NCBI RefSeq assembly: GCF_014224155.1 | Contig: NZ_JAASUI010000005.1 | Location: 118,219 to 182,218 of the forward strand | From: Listeria cossartiae subsp. cossartiae | GTDB taxonomy: Bacteria; Bacillota; Bacilli; Lactobacillales; Listeriaceae | Direction: 5' to 3' | DNA: 64,000 nucleotides | Part shown: piece after piece, positions 35,367 through 44,484 of the stretch | Layout: each line of letters starts with the position of its first letter | Position numbering within the stretch: the stretch's first letter is position 1 | Notes under the pieces: generated by a model | Database searches by the model: none | What the model was told of the DNA's origin: nothing | The model's input: only the letters and a program-made list of their open reading frames with translations | Position numbers and translations under genes: made by a program

Positions 35367-36335
35367 ATGAAATTAGGCGTATTTACACCATTATTTGCTA
35401 ATTTACCATTAGAAGAAATGTTAGATAAAGTGAAAGCAGCAGGACTTGACGCAGTAGAAATTGGAACGGGCGGGAATCCGGGAAATCACCACTGTCCAAC
35501 AGATGAACTTTTGGCAAGCGAAGCAGCGCGCAAGGAATATTTGGAAAAATTTACGAGTCGTGGATTAACGATTAGTGCATTTAGTTGTCATGATAATCCG
35601 ATTTCGCCCAATAAAGCAGAAGCGGCGGCATCCGATGAAATTTTACGCAAATCAATTAAACTAGCTTCCTTAATGAACGTCCCAGTTGTGAACACATTTT
35701 CCGGAACAGCTGGTGATAGCGATGATGCCAAAGCACCGAACTGGCCGGTTATTCCGTGGCCGACCGTTTATAGCGATATTAAAACGTGGCAATGGGAAAC
35801 AAAACTTATTCCTTACTGGAAAGAAATTGGCGAGCTTGCAGCAGCTTCTGGCGTCAAAATTGGCATCGAATTGCACGGTGGTTTCTTATGCCACACACCG
35901 TACACCATTTTAAAATTGCGCGAAGAAACGAATGATGCTATTGGTGTTAATTTAGATCCAAGTCATTTATGGTGGCAAGGAATTGACCCAGTTGGCGCGA
36001 TTAAAATCTTAGGAAAAGCGGGCGCAATTCATCATTTCCATGCAAAAGATACTTATCTGGATCAAGATAATATTAATATGTATGGTTTAACTGATATGCA
36101 ACCATATGGCGATGTGCAAACGAGAAGCTGGACATTCCGTTCGGTGGGTTGTGGCCATAGTCTGACAGAATGGTCGGATATTATGAGCGCGCTTAGAACA
36201 TATGGTTACGATTACGTAGTCAGCATCGAACACGAAGATCCATTAATGTCGATTGATGAAGGTTTCGACCGCGCTGTTACAAACTTACAATCGATTTTAA
36301 TTAAAGACAAACCACTGGATATGTGGTGGGCTTAA
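35367..36335 (+). CDS. Sugar phosphate isomerase/epimerase family protein
   Basis: A 322-residue TIM-barrel enzyme, larger than the isomerase-like gene two places upstream. Features are MKLGVFTPLFANLPLEEMLDKVKAAGLDAVEIGTGG at the N-terminus, IGIELHGGFLCHTPYT (metal-binding glutamate, about 170), NLDPSHLWWQGIDP (about 195-210) and HHFHAKDTYL. The ATG is two bases after the ThuA stop, with GGGAGG inside the end of that gene, so translation is coupled. Confidence 0.9.
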   Translation: MKLGVFTPLFANLPLEEMLDKVKAAGLDAVEIGTGGNPGNHHCPTDELLASEAARKEYLEKFTSRGLTISAFSCHDNPISPNKAEAAASDEILRKSIKLASLMNVPVVNTFSGTAGDSDDAKAPNWPVIPWPTVYSDIKTWQWETKLIPYWKEIGELAAASGVKIGIELHGGFLCHTPYTILKLREETNDAIGVNLDPSHLWWQGIDPVGAIKILGKAGAIHHFHAKDTYLDQDNINMYGLTDMQPYGDVQTRSWTFRSVGCGHSLTEWSDIMSALRTYGYDYVVSIEHEDPLMSIDEGFDRAVTNLQSILIKDKPLDMWWA

Positions 36336-36357
36336 CGATAAGAAGGGGTGTCTTAGA

Positions 36358-37407
36358 ATGAAAAAATATCAATTAGTTATTGTTGGTTACGGCGGAATGG
36401 GAAGCTATCATGTCACGCTTGCATCGGCTGCTAATCATTTAGAAGTTCATGGCGTTTTCGACATTCTCGAAGAAAAACGCGAAGCCGCTGCCCAAAAAGG
36501 TTTAAAAATCTACGAGAGTTTTGAAGCCGTTTTAACAGATGAAAAAGTCGATGCTGTTCTTATCGCGACGCCAAATGATAGCCATAAAGAATTGGCGATT
36601 AGTGCACTCGAAGCAGGTAAGCATGTCGTTTGCGAGAAGCCGGTGACGATGACAAGTGAAGATTTGCTAGCGATTATGGATGTAGCGAAAAAAGTAAATA
36701 AACACTTTATGGTCCACCAAAATCGTCGTTGGGATGAAGATTTCCTGATTATTAAAGCAATGTTTGAACAAAAAACGATTGGCGAAATGTTCCACTTAGA
36801 ATCGCGTGTTCACGGCGCAAATGGCATTCCGGGAGATTGGCGCCATTTGAAAGTGCATGGTGGTGGAATGGTGCTCGATTGGGGCGTGCATTTGCTTGAC
36901 CAATTGTTATTCTTAGTCGACAGCAACGTGAAGTCCGTATCTGCTAATTTAAGTTACGCGCTCGGAGATGAAGTCGATGATGGCTTTGTAACATTCATTA
37001 CCTTTGAAAATGGTATTACAGCGCAAATCGAAGTAGGAACAACCAATTTTATCAAATTACCTCGTTGGTATGTCAAAGGAACAGAAGGAACCGGTATTAT
37101 CCATGACTGGGATTTGAGCGGCGAAATCGTCCAACCGACTGCCTTTGCTAAAACGTCTGAACCAACGCCAATTAAAGCGGGTCAAGGACTAACAAAAACA
37201 ATGGCGCCACCAAGCGAGGAAGCAACCAATACATTATCTCTTCCAGCTCCTGCCGAATTACCAACTTCTTTCTATAATAATTTTGTGGATGTATTAAATA
37301 ACGACAGTGAACCCATCGTTCAAAACGAAGAAGTTTACCAAGTTTTAAAATTGATTGAAGCCATATTTGAAGCGGCTGAGACAAATCGAACCATCCATTC
37401 TATCTGA
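36358..37407 (+). CDS. Gfo/Idh/MocA-family oxidoreductase
   Basis: A 349-residue NAD(P)-dependent oxidoreductase, the second of its family in the cluster. Motifs are GYGGMGSYHVTLA (about 9-21), CEKPVTM (about 95-101) and GGGMVLDWGVHLLDQLLFLV (about 170-190). Last gene of the cluster. Two dehydrogenases with two isomerases and ThuA suggest oxidation, rearrangement or cleavage, and re-reduction of a sugar; there is no transporter or kinase in the cluster. Confidence 0.9.
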   Translation: MKKYQLVIVGYGGMGSYHVTLASAANHLEVHGVFDILEEKREAAAQKGLKIYESFEAVLTDEKVDAVLIATPNDSHKELAISALEAGKHVVCEKPVTMTSEDLLAIMDVAKKVNKHFMVHQNRRWDEDFLIIKAMFEQKTIGEMFHLESRVHGANGIPGDWRHLKVHGGGMVLDWGVHLLDQLLFLVDSNVKSVSANLSYALGDEVDDGFVTFITFENGITAQIEVGTTNFIKLPRWYVKGTEGTGIIHDWDLSGEIVQPTAFAKTSEPTPIKAGQGLTKTMAPPSEEATNTLSLPAPAELPTSFYNNFVDVLNNDSEPIVQNEEVYQVLKLIEAIFEAAETNRTIHSI

Positions 37408-37414
37408 AAAAGAT

Positions 37415-37440
37415 GTTTTAGCTTCTGATTATGTGGAAAA
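37415..37440 (+). promoter_or_regulatory. Possible SigB promoter of the csbD-like gene
   Basis: GTTT (37415-37418), 16 bases, GGAAAA (37435-37440). The -10 is a partial match to GGGWAW. CsbD proteins are typical general-stress products, which supports the call. Confidence 0.5.
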
Positions 37441-37500
37441 CACTTAATATGGAGACGCGATTCTTCATTAGAAAAATATTCTAATTAGGAGGCAAAACCA

Positions 37501-37686
37501 ATGAGTGAAGATAAAGGTATGAAAGACAAAGCAAAAGGATTGAAAGATAAAGTAGTAGGTGACGCCAAAGACAAATTCGGTAAAGCAACCGATGATAAAG
37601 GCAAACAAGTAGAAGGTAAAGCGCAAAAAGCGAAAGGCGAAGTAGAAGATAAAGCCGGCGACGCTAAAAAGAAATTATCCGAATAA
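37501..37686 (+). CDS. CsbD-family stress protein
   Basis: A 61-residue, very hydrophilic protein made largely of lysine, aspartate, glutamate, alanine and glycine: repeated KGLKDKVVGDAKDKFGKA and KGEVEDKAGDAKKKL units characteristic of CsbD. These are abundant SigB-dependent stress proteins of unknown mechanism. GGAGG ribosome site eight bases before the ATG; own terminator. A SigB-like promoter lies 60 bases upstream. Confidence 0.92.
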   Translation: MSEDKGMKDKAKGLKDKVVGDAKDKFGKATDDKGKQVEGKAQKAKGEVEDKAGDAKKKLSE

Positions 37687-37690
37687 GTGA

Positions 37691-37727
37691 AAAAGGTAGG
37701 CTTGAATCTCTCAAGCCTACCTTTTTT
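37691..37727 (+). terminator. Terminator of the csbD-like gene
   Basis: Stem AAGGTAGGCTTGA / TCAAGCCTACCTT, loop ATCTC, then T-run. Confidence 0.94.
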
Positions 37728-37746
37728 AGTCTAATAATAGCAAAAG

Positions 37747-37771
37747 GTTTTAATCCATTTTATGGAGGTAT
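37747..37771 (+). promoter_or_regulatory. SigB-type promoter of sepA
   Basis: GTTT (37747-37750), 15 bases, AGGTAT (37766-37771) close to the consensus GGGTAT. The predicted transcript starts near 37778. Confidence 0.6.
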
Positions 37772-37784
37772 AGGAGGAAAGTAT

Positions 37785-37814
37785 ATGCAAATAAAATATG
37801 TAGGAGGAAACTGA
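37785..37814 (+). CDS. Nine-codon leader frame ending at the sepA start
   Basis: ATG CAA ATA AAA TAT GTA GGA GGA AAC TGA encodes MQIKYVGGN. Its last codons contain the sepA ribosome site, and its stop is two bases before the sepA ATG. The block TAGGAGGAAA occurs before both starts (37771-37780 and 37801-37810). It may couple or tune sepA translation, or be a chance by-product of a duplicated ribosome site; if the SigB start near 37778 is right, the leader itself would have almost no ribosome site. Confidence 0.3.
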   Translation: MQIKYVGGN

Positions 37815-37816
37815 TA

Positions 37817-39718
37817 ATGGCGAAAAAAGTCTTACCTAAAGAAGCATCAACTTTTACAAAGAAAGTGAATAATCAAGTGAAAGAGGCACTACCTTTTGAG
37901 AACACGAAAGATTTCGATGATGCAAGGAAAGGCTTTATTGGAACCTGGGATCATGTCAAAGTGGACACAGAAGATGGTCACGCAGTCTGGGATTTAGAAG
38001 ATTATAATTTTATTGAAGGAGAAGCACCTGACTCCGTGAACCCAAGTTTGTGGCGTATCGCTCAGCTTAATATGACGAATGGTTTATTCAAAGTAACGGA
38101 CCGGGTTTACCAAGTGCGCGGTTTTGATATGTCGAATACGACCATTATGGAAGGCGACACAGGTTTAGTTATTACCGATACATTGATGTCCGTTGAAACA
38201 GCTCGTGCGGCACTTGATTTATATTATGAGCACCGTCCGAAAAAACCAATTAAGGCGATTATTTACACTCATTCCCACGCAGACCATTACGGCGGAGTAG
38301 CGGGGCTTATTAGTAAAGAAGATGTCGCTTCTGGAAAAGTTGCGCTAATTGGACCAGAAGGATTCATGGAAGCAGCTGTTAGTGAAAATATTTTCGCCGG
38401 AAACGCGATGATTCGTCGTGCTGAGTATATGTACGGTAGCCGTTTATCACGCGGTAAATTAGGGCAAGTAGATGCTGGTCTTGGGAAAACGGCTTCCAAA
38501 GGGCATATGTCCCTACTTGCGCCAAATGATACGATTACATTTGACCTTGAAAAACGGGTTGTTGATGGAATCGAAGTGGAATTTTTAATGGCGCCTAATA
38601 CAGAAGCACCGTCCGAACATATGATGTATTTCCCGCAATTTAAATTACTTAATATCGCCGAAGATGCCGTGCATAACTTGCATAATATTTTAACGCTACG
38701 TGGCGCGCAAATTCGTGATGCATATGAGTGGTGGAAAGATATTGATAAAGCTATTCGAGCATTTGGCAATCAATATGAAGTGTGTATTGGGCAACATCAC
38801 TGGCCAACATGGGGAAATGACGAAATCAATGATATGCTAATTCACCAACGTGATGCTTATAAATATATGCATGACCAAACGCTTCATTTTATTAATAAAG
38901 GACTGACAGCGATTGAAGTTGCAGAAGCGGTGAAATTTCCTCCTGCCCTCGAAGAAAAATGGTATTTACGCGGTTATTACGGCACGCTTAACCATGATGT
39001 TAAAGCCATTTATCAATTTTATCTTGGTTGGTATGATGGTAATCCGGCCGATCTTTATCCACTACCTCCAGAAGATGTCGCGAAAAAATATGTGGAGTTT
39101 ATGGGCGGCATCGATGAAGTTTTGAAAAAAGCGCGTGTATCATATGAAGCGGGTGAGTATCGCTGGGTTGCGGAAGTAGTCAAACATGCAGTCTTCGCGG
39201 ACGGAGAAAACGGGGAAGCGAGGGCCCTCCTTGCTGATGCGCTAGAACAACTTGGCTACCAATCAGAATCAGGACCGTGGCGCAATGTCTTTTTAGCTGG
39301 CGCGGATGAACTGAGAAATTCTGTGCCAGAGGAAGTTATTTCTGGGGTTACGCTTGATATTGTGGAAGGAATGCCGTTTAACTTGATTTTAGATTATATG
39401 GGCATTCGTTTAAATGGTGAACGTTCGATTGATAAACGGATTTCAATGAATTGGAAGTTGACGGATGTGGATGAAAATTATCATTTACTCGTAAATAATT
39501 CGGTATTGATTTATCGTGATAGTGAAGCAGACGACAAAGCAGACTTAACTTTAACAACGACTCGAGATACGTTTAATCATATTTTCGGTGGCGTGAAAAG
39601 TTTTGAGGAAGCCTTCGCTGATCAAACTGTAAAACTAGAAGGCGATGCGAAGAAATTTGCGGAATTCGCGTCGTTGCTTGATGAGTTTAATCCAGTCTTC
39701 AATATTGTTACACCTTAA
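37817..39718 (+). CDS. sepA: SepA, alkyl sulfatase-type metallo-beta-lactamase protein
   Basis: A 633-residue protein with three parts: a metallo-beta-lactamase domain (about 90-320) with THSHADHYGG as the metal site; an alkyl-sulfatase dimerisation domain (about 370-500); and a C-terminal SCP2-like domain (about 510-630). The architecture is that of SdsA1/BDS1 alkyl sulfatases, which split sulfate from long-chain alkyl sulfates. There is no signal peptide, unlike many secreted relatives. A SigB-type promoter is present. The symbol follows recalled Listeria naming (lmo2157); the physiological substrate is unknown. Confidence 0.88.
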   Translation: MAKKVLPKEASTFTKKVNNQVKEALPFENTKDFDDARKGFIGTWDHVKVDTEDGHAVWDLEDYNFIEGEAPDSVNPSLWRIAQLNMTNGLFKVTDRVYQVRGFDMSNTTIMEGDTGLVITDTLMSVETARAALDLYYEHRPKKPIKAIIYTHSHADHYGGVAGLISKEDVASGKVALIGPEGFMEAAVSENIFAGNAMIRRAEYMYGSRLSRGKLGQVDAGLGKTASKGHMSLLAPNDTITFDLEKRVVDGIEVEFLMAPNTEAPSEHMMYFPQFKLLNIAEDAVHNLHNILTLRGAQIRDAYEWWKDIDKAIRAFGNQYEVCIGQHHWPTWGNDEINDMLIHQRDAYKYMHDQTLHFINKGLTAIEVAEAVKFPPALEEKWYLRGYYGTLNHDVKAIYQFYLGWYDGNPADLYPLPPEDVAKKYVEFMGGIDEVLKKARVSYEAGEYRWVAEVVKHAVFADGENGEARALLADALEQLGYQSESGPWRNVFLAGADELRNSVPEEVISGVTLDIVEGMPFNLILDYMGIRLNGERSIDKRISMNWKLTDVDENYHLLVNNSVLIYRDSEADDKADLTLTTTRDTFNHIFGGVKSFEEAFADQTVKLEGDAKKFAEFASLLDEFNPVFNIVTP

Positions 39719-39724
39719 TAAAAA

Positions 39725-39775
39725 ATAAAACGCTTTGTTTAGCCTTTTGATAAGGCTAGAACAAAGCGTTTTTTA
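39725..39775. terminator. Bidirectional terminator
   Basis: Long stem AAAACGCTTTGTTTAGCCTT / AAGGCT..AACAAAGCGTTTT with A-run and T-run flanks between the convergent sepA and YxeA-like genes. Confidence 0.92.
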
Positions 39776-40114
39776 TTCTTCTGCTAAATATTTCATTGTA
39801 TCGGGAACATTTTTGATTTTTTTATAATTGACGACCATTTTGTTTTCACCGATGAGAACTTTGAATTGGTCGTTTTTGGTTAATTCTTTTTCGGAGTAGA
39901 AAGTTAGTTGTTTTTGTTTTCCTTTATCATCATATACTTTTGCGTTATATTTGAACCCTTTGAATTGATTTTTTTGAACGGGTTTTCCAGTAGCTTCGAC
40001 TTTAAGGTAGTAGGACTTTACTGCGGCATCGGTTGGCATCGCGTACTCCCAAATTGCGCAAACAGTGAGAAGAACTGCAGCTAATAAGATTAAACCTCTT
40101 TTTTTATTAAACAT
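39773..40114 (-). CDS. YxeA-family (DUF1093) secreted or anchored protein
   Basis: A 113-residue protein with an N-terminal signal or anchor (about 6-25), then a small beta-rich domain containing YYLKVEATGKPVQKNQFKGFKYNAKVYDDKGKQKQLTFYSEKELTKNDQFKV, as in the YxeA/DUF1093 family. The family has an OB-like fold and no known function. No lipobox cysteine is placed correctly, so it is either secreted or held by the N-terminal helix. Confidence 0.85.
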   Translation of the reverse strand: MFNKKRGLILLAAVLLTVCAIWEYAMPTDAAVKSYYLKVEATGKPVQKNQFKGFKYNAKVYDDKGKQKQLTFYSEKELTKNDQFKVLIGENKMVVNYKKIKNVPDTMKYLAEE

Positions 40115-40143
40115 TTCTCCTTCATCCTCTCTGGATTTGTTTT

Positions 40144-40172
40144 ATTACATTAAGTTTACAATGAAAAGACAA
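40144..40172 (-). promoter_or_regulatory. Promoter of the YxeA-family gene
   Basis: On the minus strand TTGTCT (40172-40167), 17 bases, TGTAAT (40149-40144). Confidence 0.5.
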
Positions 40173-40444
40173 GTTTATCCCGTTTGTTAACTAACAAAAT
40201 CCTTCGTTAATCTTACAATTTTGTCAGAATGGTGACGAAATGAAATCATAAAGATTGTGAAGTTACAAAAAACGATTTTTTTTACTACTAAATGTAGAAT
40301 CTGTGAAAAAAATAGGCACTACAAGTAGTAGTGTTTTTATAGTTAAAATATGCTCGAAAACACACAATTGCCTGAAAAAATTTTTTTATTTGCCGGAAAC
40401 CTTGTTTTAATCAGAGTTTTGCTCTTTTTAGCTAAAAAATCAAA

Positions 40445-40492
40445 GTACTATATCTTGCATTCACATAAAAAAAGTTATACTATATATAGTAT
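40445..40492 (+). promoter_or_regulatory. Tandem NrdR boxes over the ribonucleotide reductase promoter
   Basis: ATACTATATATAGTAT (40477-40492) is a perfect 16-base palindrome matching the NrdR consensus ACACTATATATAGTGT except at outer bases. A degenerate copy GTACTATATCTTGCAT lies 32 bases upstream (40445-40460), the usual three-turn spacing. A promoter TTGCAT (40455-40460), 17 bases, TACTAT (40478-40483) sits under both boxes. The rest of the 536-base gap 40115-40650 is AT-rich and has no convincing gene. Confidence 0.8.
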
Positions 40493-40650
40493 CGAAAGCG
40501 AAATATTGCTTCATCGCCTTTTAACTTTTATCAGGGGAATTTGCTCCTTTAAAAGTTAATTTTTTTGCTCCATGGAACGACCACAAATAGTTCAGCGGAC
40601 GAATGAAAAGCGCAAAATGAATCAGATATTTTTACAACGAGGAAAAAAGG

Positions 40651-42945
40651 ATGAAATGGGGATTGCAAATGACAACTTACATAGTAAAAGACGGGGGAAA
40701 CAGAAAGCTACCTTTTGATAAAAGCCGATTGGATGGATATTTAGAGAAAATCCATGAAGAATTTCCGAAACTTGATTTAGAAGATTACAAACGTAAAGTT
40801 TTTAATTTTGTAGAAAAGAAGGAAGATTATGCGGCTGACGAATTAGTCGATTATTTAATTAGGGAAGCAGAAGCTCGCACAGATATTCATATTCCTGAAT
40901 GGGAACATTTCGCGGCACGCCTTTATTTAAATAAATTATATAAAAAAGCGAGTAAAAATCGTTTTTATAATGATGATGATAAATATGGTTCGTACGTTGG
41001 ACTTCAAGAAAGTTTAGGCGAGCGCGGTATTTATTCCGGCAATATCCTAAAAAACTATTCTAAAGAAGATTTGATTACAGCAGGGAAATTAATTGACCCT
41101 GAGAAAGATAAATTATTTACGTATAACGGTTTGTATTTACTTGCGACTCGTTATTTAGCAACTGACTCCGAACGCAATGTGTATGAGTTACCACAAGAAC
41201 GTTGGTTAACTATCGCACTTTATTTAATGCAAAATGAACCAAAAGAAAAACGTATGAAATTAGTAGAAGAAGCTTACTGGGCTTTAAGTAACTTATATAT
41301 GACTGTAGCAACACCAACACTTGCAAACGCAGGAAAAGTTGGCGGTCAATTATCTAGTTGTTTCATTGATACAGTAGATGATAGCTTGCAAGGTATTTAT
41401 GATAGCAATACAGACGTGGCTAGAGTTTCTAAGCACGGCGGTGGTGTTGGCGCATATCTTGGTTACGTTCGTTCAACAGGAGCAGCTATCCGCGGCGTAA
41501 AAGGCGCAAGTGGTGGCGTTATTCCTTGGATTAAACAATTAAACAATACGGCAGTGAGCGTGGACCAACTAGGTCAACGTAAAGGCGCAATTGCAGTTTA
41601 TTTAGACGTTTTCCATAAAGATATCGAATCTTTCCTTGATTTACGTTTAAACAATGGTGACCAACGTTTACGCGCACATGATGTATTTACGGCTGTTTGT
41701 ATTCCTGATATTTTCATGGAAGCTGTAGAGCGTCGTGGCGAGTGGTATTTATTCGATCCACATGAAGTAAAAGCGAAAAAAGGCTGGTACCTACAAGATT
41801 TCTACGATGAAACAAAAGGTGAAGGTACTTTCCGTGAAAAATATGATGAATTAGTAGCTGACGAAACAATCAGTAAAAAAATCGTTAAAGCAATTGATAT
41901 TATGAAACGCGTGATGGTGAGTCAACTTGAAACAGGTAACCCATTCATGTTCTACCGTGATGAAGTAAACAGAATGAACCCTAACAAACACGAAGGTATG
42001 GTTTATTCTAGTAACTTATGTACAGAAATCATGCAAAATATGAGTCCAACAAAAATGATCCAAGAAATTATTTCTGGTGATCAAATCGTGATTACTAAAC
42101 AAGCGGGAGATTTTGTTGTATGTAACTTATCCTCTGTTAACTTAGGTCGCGCAGTTGTGGCGGAAGAAGAAGGCACGTTAGAACGTTTAATCGAAGTAGA
42201 AGTACGTATGCTCGACAACGTTATCGACTTAAACGAACTACCAGTACCACAAGCAACAATTACAAACCAAAAATACCGTTCTATCGGACTTGGAACATTC
42301 GGTTGGCATCACCTACTTGCGCTTAAAAATATCGCTTGGGACTCAGAAGAAGCTGAGAAATATGCCGATGAATTATATGAACAAATCAACTATTTAGCTA
42401 TTCGCGCAAGTAACAAACTAGCGCAAGAAAAAGGTGCTTACAAAGTCTTCAAAGGAAGCGACTGGAACACGGGAGAATATTTCGCGCGTCGTAACTATAA
42501 TTCGGCTGAATGGCAAGAATTAGCGAAAGAAGTAGCAGAAAAAGGCTTACGTAACGCGTACCTTGTAGCTGTAGCGCCAAATATGAGTACAGCTCAAATT
42601 GCTGGTTCGACTGCTTCCATAGATCCGATTTACAGTGCGTTCTACTATGAAGAGAAAAAAGATTACCGTCGTCCAGTAATCGCGCCAGACTTAAACTTAA
42701 GCACATACCCATACTACGAAAAAGGTGCTTACAAAGTAGACCAATTCGCAAGTGTTCGTCAAAATGGTCGCCGTCAACGTCACGTAGACCAATCGCTAAG
42801 CTTTAACTTCTACGTACCAAGTGGTATTAAAGCAAGTAAATTACTTGAACTACACATGACTGCCTGGAGCGAAGGCTTAAAAACGACTTACTATGTCCGC
42901 TCAAACGATATCGACGTAGAAGAGTGCGAATGGTGCTCAAGCTGA
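40651..42945 (+). CDS. nrdA: Class I ribonucleotide reductase large (alpha) subunit
   Basis: Catalyses reduction of ribonucleoside diphosphates to deoxyribonucleotides. The 764-residue protein has an N-terminal ATP-cone-like region (about 5-95; YIVKDGGNRKLPFDKSRLDGYLEKI), the barrel with LSSCFIDTVDDS (about 230), SNLCTEIMQNMSP with the NxCxE radical-site set (about 450), and the C-terminal redox pair in ECEWCSS. The ATP-cone region and length make it closer to NrdA than to the shorter NrdE. Start ATG 40651 follows GAGG at eight bases; an in-frame ATG at 40669 is an alternative. NrdR boxes upstream. Confidence 0.9.
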   Translation: MKWGLQMTTYIVKDGGNRKLPFDKSRLDGYLEKIHEEFPKLDLEDYKRKVFNFVEKKEDYAADELVDYLIREAEARTDIHIPEWEHFAARLYLNKLYKKASKNRFYNDDDKYGSYVGLQESLGERGIYSGNILKNYSKEDLITAGKLIDPEKDKLFTYNGLYLLATRYLATDSERNVYELPQERWLTIALYLMQNEPKEKRMKLVEEAYWALSNLYMTVATPTLANAGKVGGQLSSCFIDTVDDSLQGIYDSNTDVARVSKHGGGVGAYLGYVRSTGAAIRGVKGASGGVIPWIKQLNNTAVSVDQLGQRKGAIAVYLDVFHKDIESFLDLRLNNGDQRLRAHDVFTAVCIPDIFMEAVERRGEWYLFDPHEVKAKKGWYLQDFYDETKGEGTFREKYDELVADETISKKIVKAIDIMKRVMVSQLETGNPFMFYRDEVNRMNPNKHEGMVYSSNLCTEIMQNMSPTKMIQEIISGDQIVITKQAGDFVVCNLSSVNLGRAVVAEEEGTLERLIEVEVRMLDNVIDLNELPVPQATITNQKYRSIGLGTFGWHHLLALKNIAWDSEEAEKYADELYEQINYLAIRASNKLAQEKGAYKVFKGSDWNTGEYFARRNYNSAEWQELAKEVAEKGLRNAYLVAVAPNMSTAQIAGSTASIDPIYSAFYYEEKKDYRRPVIAPDLNLSTYPYYEKGAYKVDQFASVRQNGRRQRHVDQSLSFNFYVPSGIKASKLLELHMTAWSEGLKTTYYVRSNDIDVEECEWCSS

Positions 42946-43000
42946 TAAATCTCTAAACACTTTACGAATAACGCAAAAATGAAAGGGAGGGCTTGCCTCG

Positions 43001-44050
43001 ATGGCTAACCAAAAAGAACAACTTACTCGTATTAAAATTTTAGAACCGTTATTTCCTAATCGTTCTACTTCAATCATAAACGGAGAAACTAGTGGGATTT
43101 TGAATTGGAATGATATCCCGTATCCTTCTTTCTACCGTGCATATAAAGAACTTTCTACTAACTACTGGATTCCAGATGAAGTAGATATGAAAAGTGATGC
43201 GAAACAATATCCGAATCTTTCAGAAGAAGAAAAATATGCTTTTGATGCAATTATTGGCCTACTCGCAACACTTGATTCTCCGCAAACACGTTTCATTTAC
43301 AATATTGCGGAATACATTACCGATCCAGCTGTACATGCAAACGCAGCGATTATCGGGCAACAAGAAGTAATCCATAATGAAAGTTACTCTTATGTACTTG
43401 CTTCTATTACGAACTTACAAGAACAAAATCGCGTATTTGAACTGGCGAGAACACATCCGACAATCATTAAACGTAACGAGCCAATCATGGCAGCATACGA
43501 CGATTTCATGAATAACAAAACGGGCGAAACACTTGTCAAAGCATTGATTCAATCTTCTATTTTAGAAGGTATCAATTTCTACAGTGGCTTTGCTTACTTC
43601 TACAACCTTGTTCGTCAAAATAAAATGACAGGAACTGGGAAAATCATTAGCTTTATCAATCGTGATGAATTAGCTCACTCGAAATTTATTTCTGAAGTAA
43701 TCCGAGCAATCCTTGGAGAAAACCCAGAATTACAAACAGACGAGTTAGTGGAATATACGCATGAAGCTTTCCGCCACGCTGTTGAACTTGAAACAGAATG
43801 GTCCGAAGAGGTTTTACAAGGTATTGAAGGTATTGATGTGGAAGAAATGGTTGATTACGTGAAATACCGTGCCAACAAAATGTTAGGAATGCTTGGTATT
43901 CCAGAACTTTATCCAGGACATAGTGACAACACAATGACATGGATTAAAGCTTACGCAGATAACTTTACAGAAACAAAAACAGACTTTTTCGAAATGCGCA
44001 ATTCAAGCTATAAAAAAACGAATATGGATAACGGATTCGACGATTTATGA
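43001..44050 (+). CDS. nrdB: Class I ribonucleotide reductase small (beta) subunit
   Basis: A 349-residue radical-generating subunit. All dimetal ligands appear intact: D in LATLDSPQ, E and H in QEVIHNESY, a later E in SSILEGINFY, and E and H in RDELAHSKF. The radical tyrosine is the Y four residues after the first histidine (HNESY), so this is a tyrosyl-radical enzyme and not a Tyr-less type. It follows nrdA after 55 bases with a strong GGGAGGG ribosome site; its stop overlaps the flavodoxin start (ATGA). Confidence 0.92.
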   Translation: MANQKEQLTRIKILEPLFPNRSTSIINGETSGILNWNDIPYPSFYRAYKELSTNYWIPDEVDMKSDAKQYPNLSEEEKYAFDAIIGLLATLDSPQTRFIYNIAEYITDPAVHANAAIIGQQEVIHNESYSYVLASITNLQEQNRVFELARTHPTIIKRNEPIMAAYDDFMNNKTGETLVKALIQSSILEGINFYSGFAYFYNLVRQNKMTGTGKIISFINRDELAHSKFISEVIRAILGENPELQTDELVEYTHEAFRHAVELETEWSEEVLQGIEGIDVEEMVDYVKYRANKMLGMLGIPELYPGHSDNTMTWIKAYADNFTETKTDFFEMRNSSYKKTNMDNGFDDL

Positions 44051-44484
44051 GAATCTTGCTAGCCTATGATTCTCTAAGCGGGAACACCAAAATGGTAGCG
44101 GATGAAATTGAAGAGATATTACAAAGCGAAGGGCACGAAGTTGTGTCCTTACGTGTATCTCCTTCCGCTTCGTATCCGCTTGATGAGGATTTTGACTTGT
44201 ACGTGTTGGGGGCATGGACAGTCGACTACGGAAGAACACCGCCAGATATGAAAGATTTTATCGCGGAACTAGCCGTAAAGCCCAAGAATGTAGCCATTTT
44301 TGGCACTGGGGAAACACAATGGGGTATGGATTTTTATTGCGGAGCTGTCGACCGAATGGCCAAATATTTCGGCACAAGCTACCCAACCTTAAAAATAGAA
44401 CAAATGCCACACACCGAGCAAGATGTGGCTGACATAGACAATTGGGTCAAGAAAATTTTAGCGTTAAGGAGTGGAATCAAATGA
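44047..44484 (+). CDS. Flavodoxin of the ribonucleotide reductase operon
   Basis: A 145-residue flavodoxin with the FMN phosphate loop SLSGNTKMVADEI (about 9-21) and the second FMN loop near GAWTVDYGRTPPD (about 57-69). In class I systems with a manganese cofactor, the flavodoxin NrdI supplies the oxidant for assembling the metal site; this protein is longer than typical NrdI and could serve that role or just donate electrons. It is coupled at both ends by ATGA overlaps with nrdB and the thioredoxin gene. Confidence 0.85.
   Translation: MRILLAYDSLSGNTKMVADEIEEILQSEGHEVVSLRVSPSASYPLDEDFDLYVLGAWTVDYGRTPPDMKDFIAELAVKPKNVAIFGTGETQWGMDFYCGAVDRMAKYFGTSYPTLKIEQMPHTEQDVADIDNWVKKILALRSGIK

Noticed and set aside
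38287..38769. 160-codon frame antisense to sepA
   Set aside because: Shadow of the conserved metallo-beta-lactamase domain; no initiation signals.
40350..40559. 69-codon frame on the plus strand before the reductase operon
   Set aside because: It runs through the NrdR boxes and promoter, has no ribosome site, and its translation is an AT-rich composition artefact.
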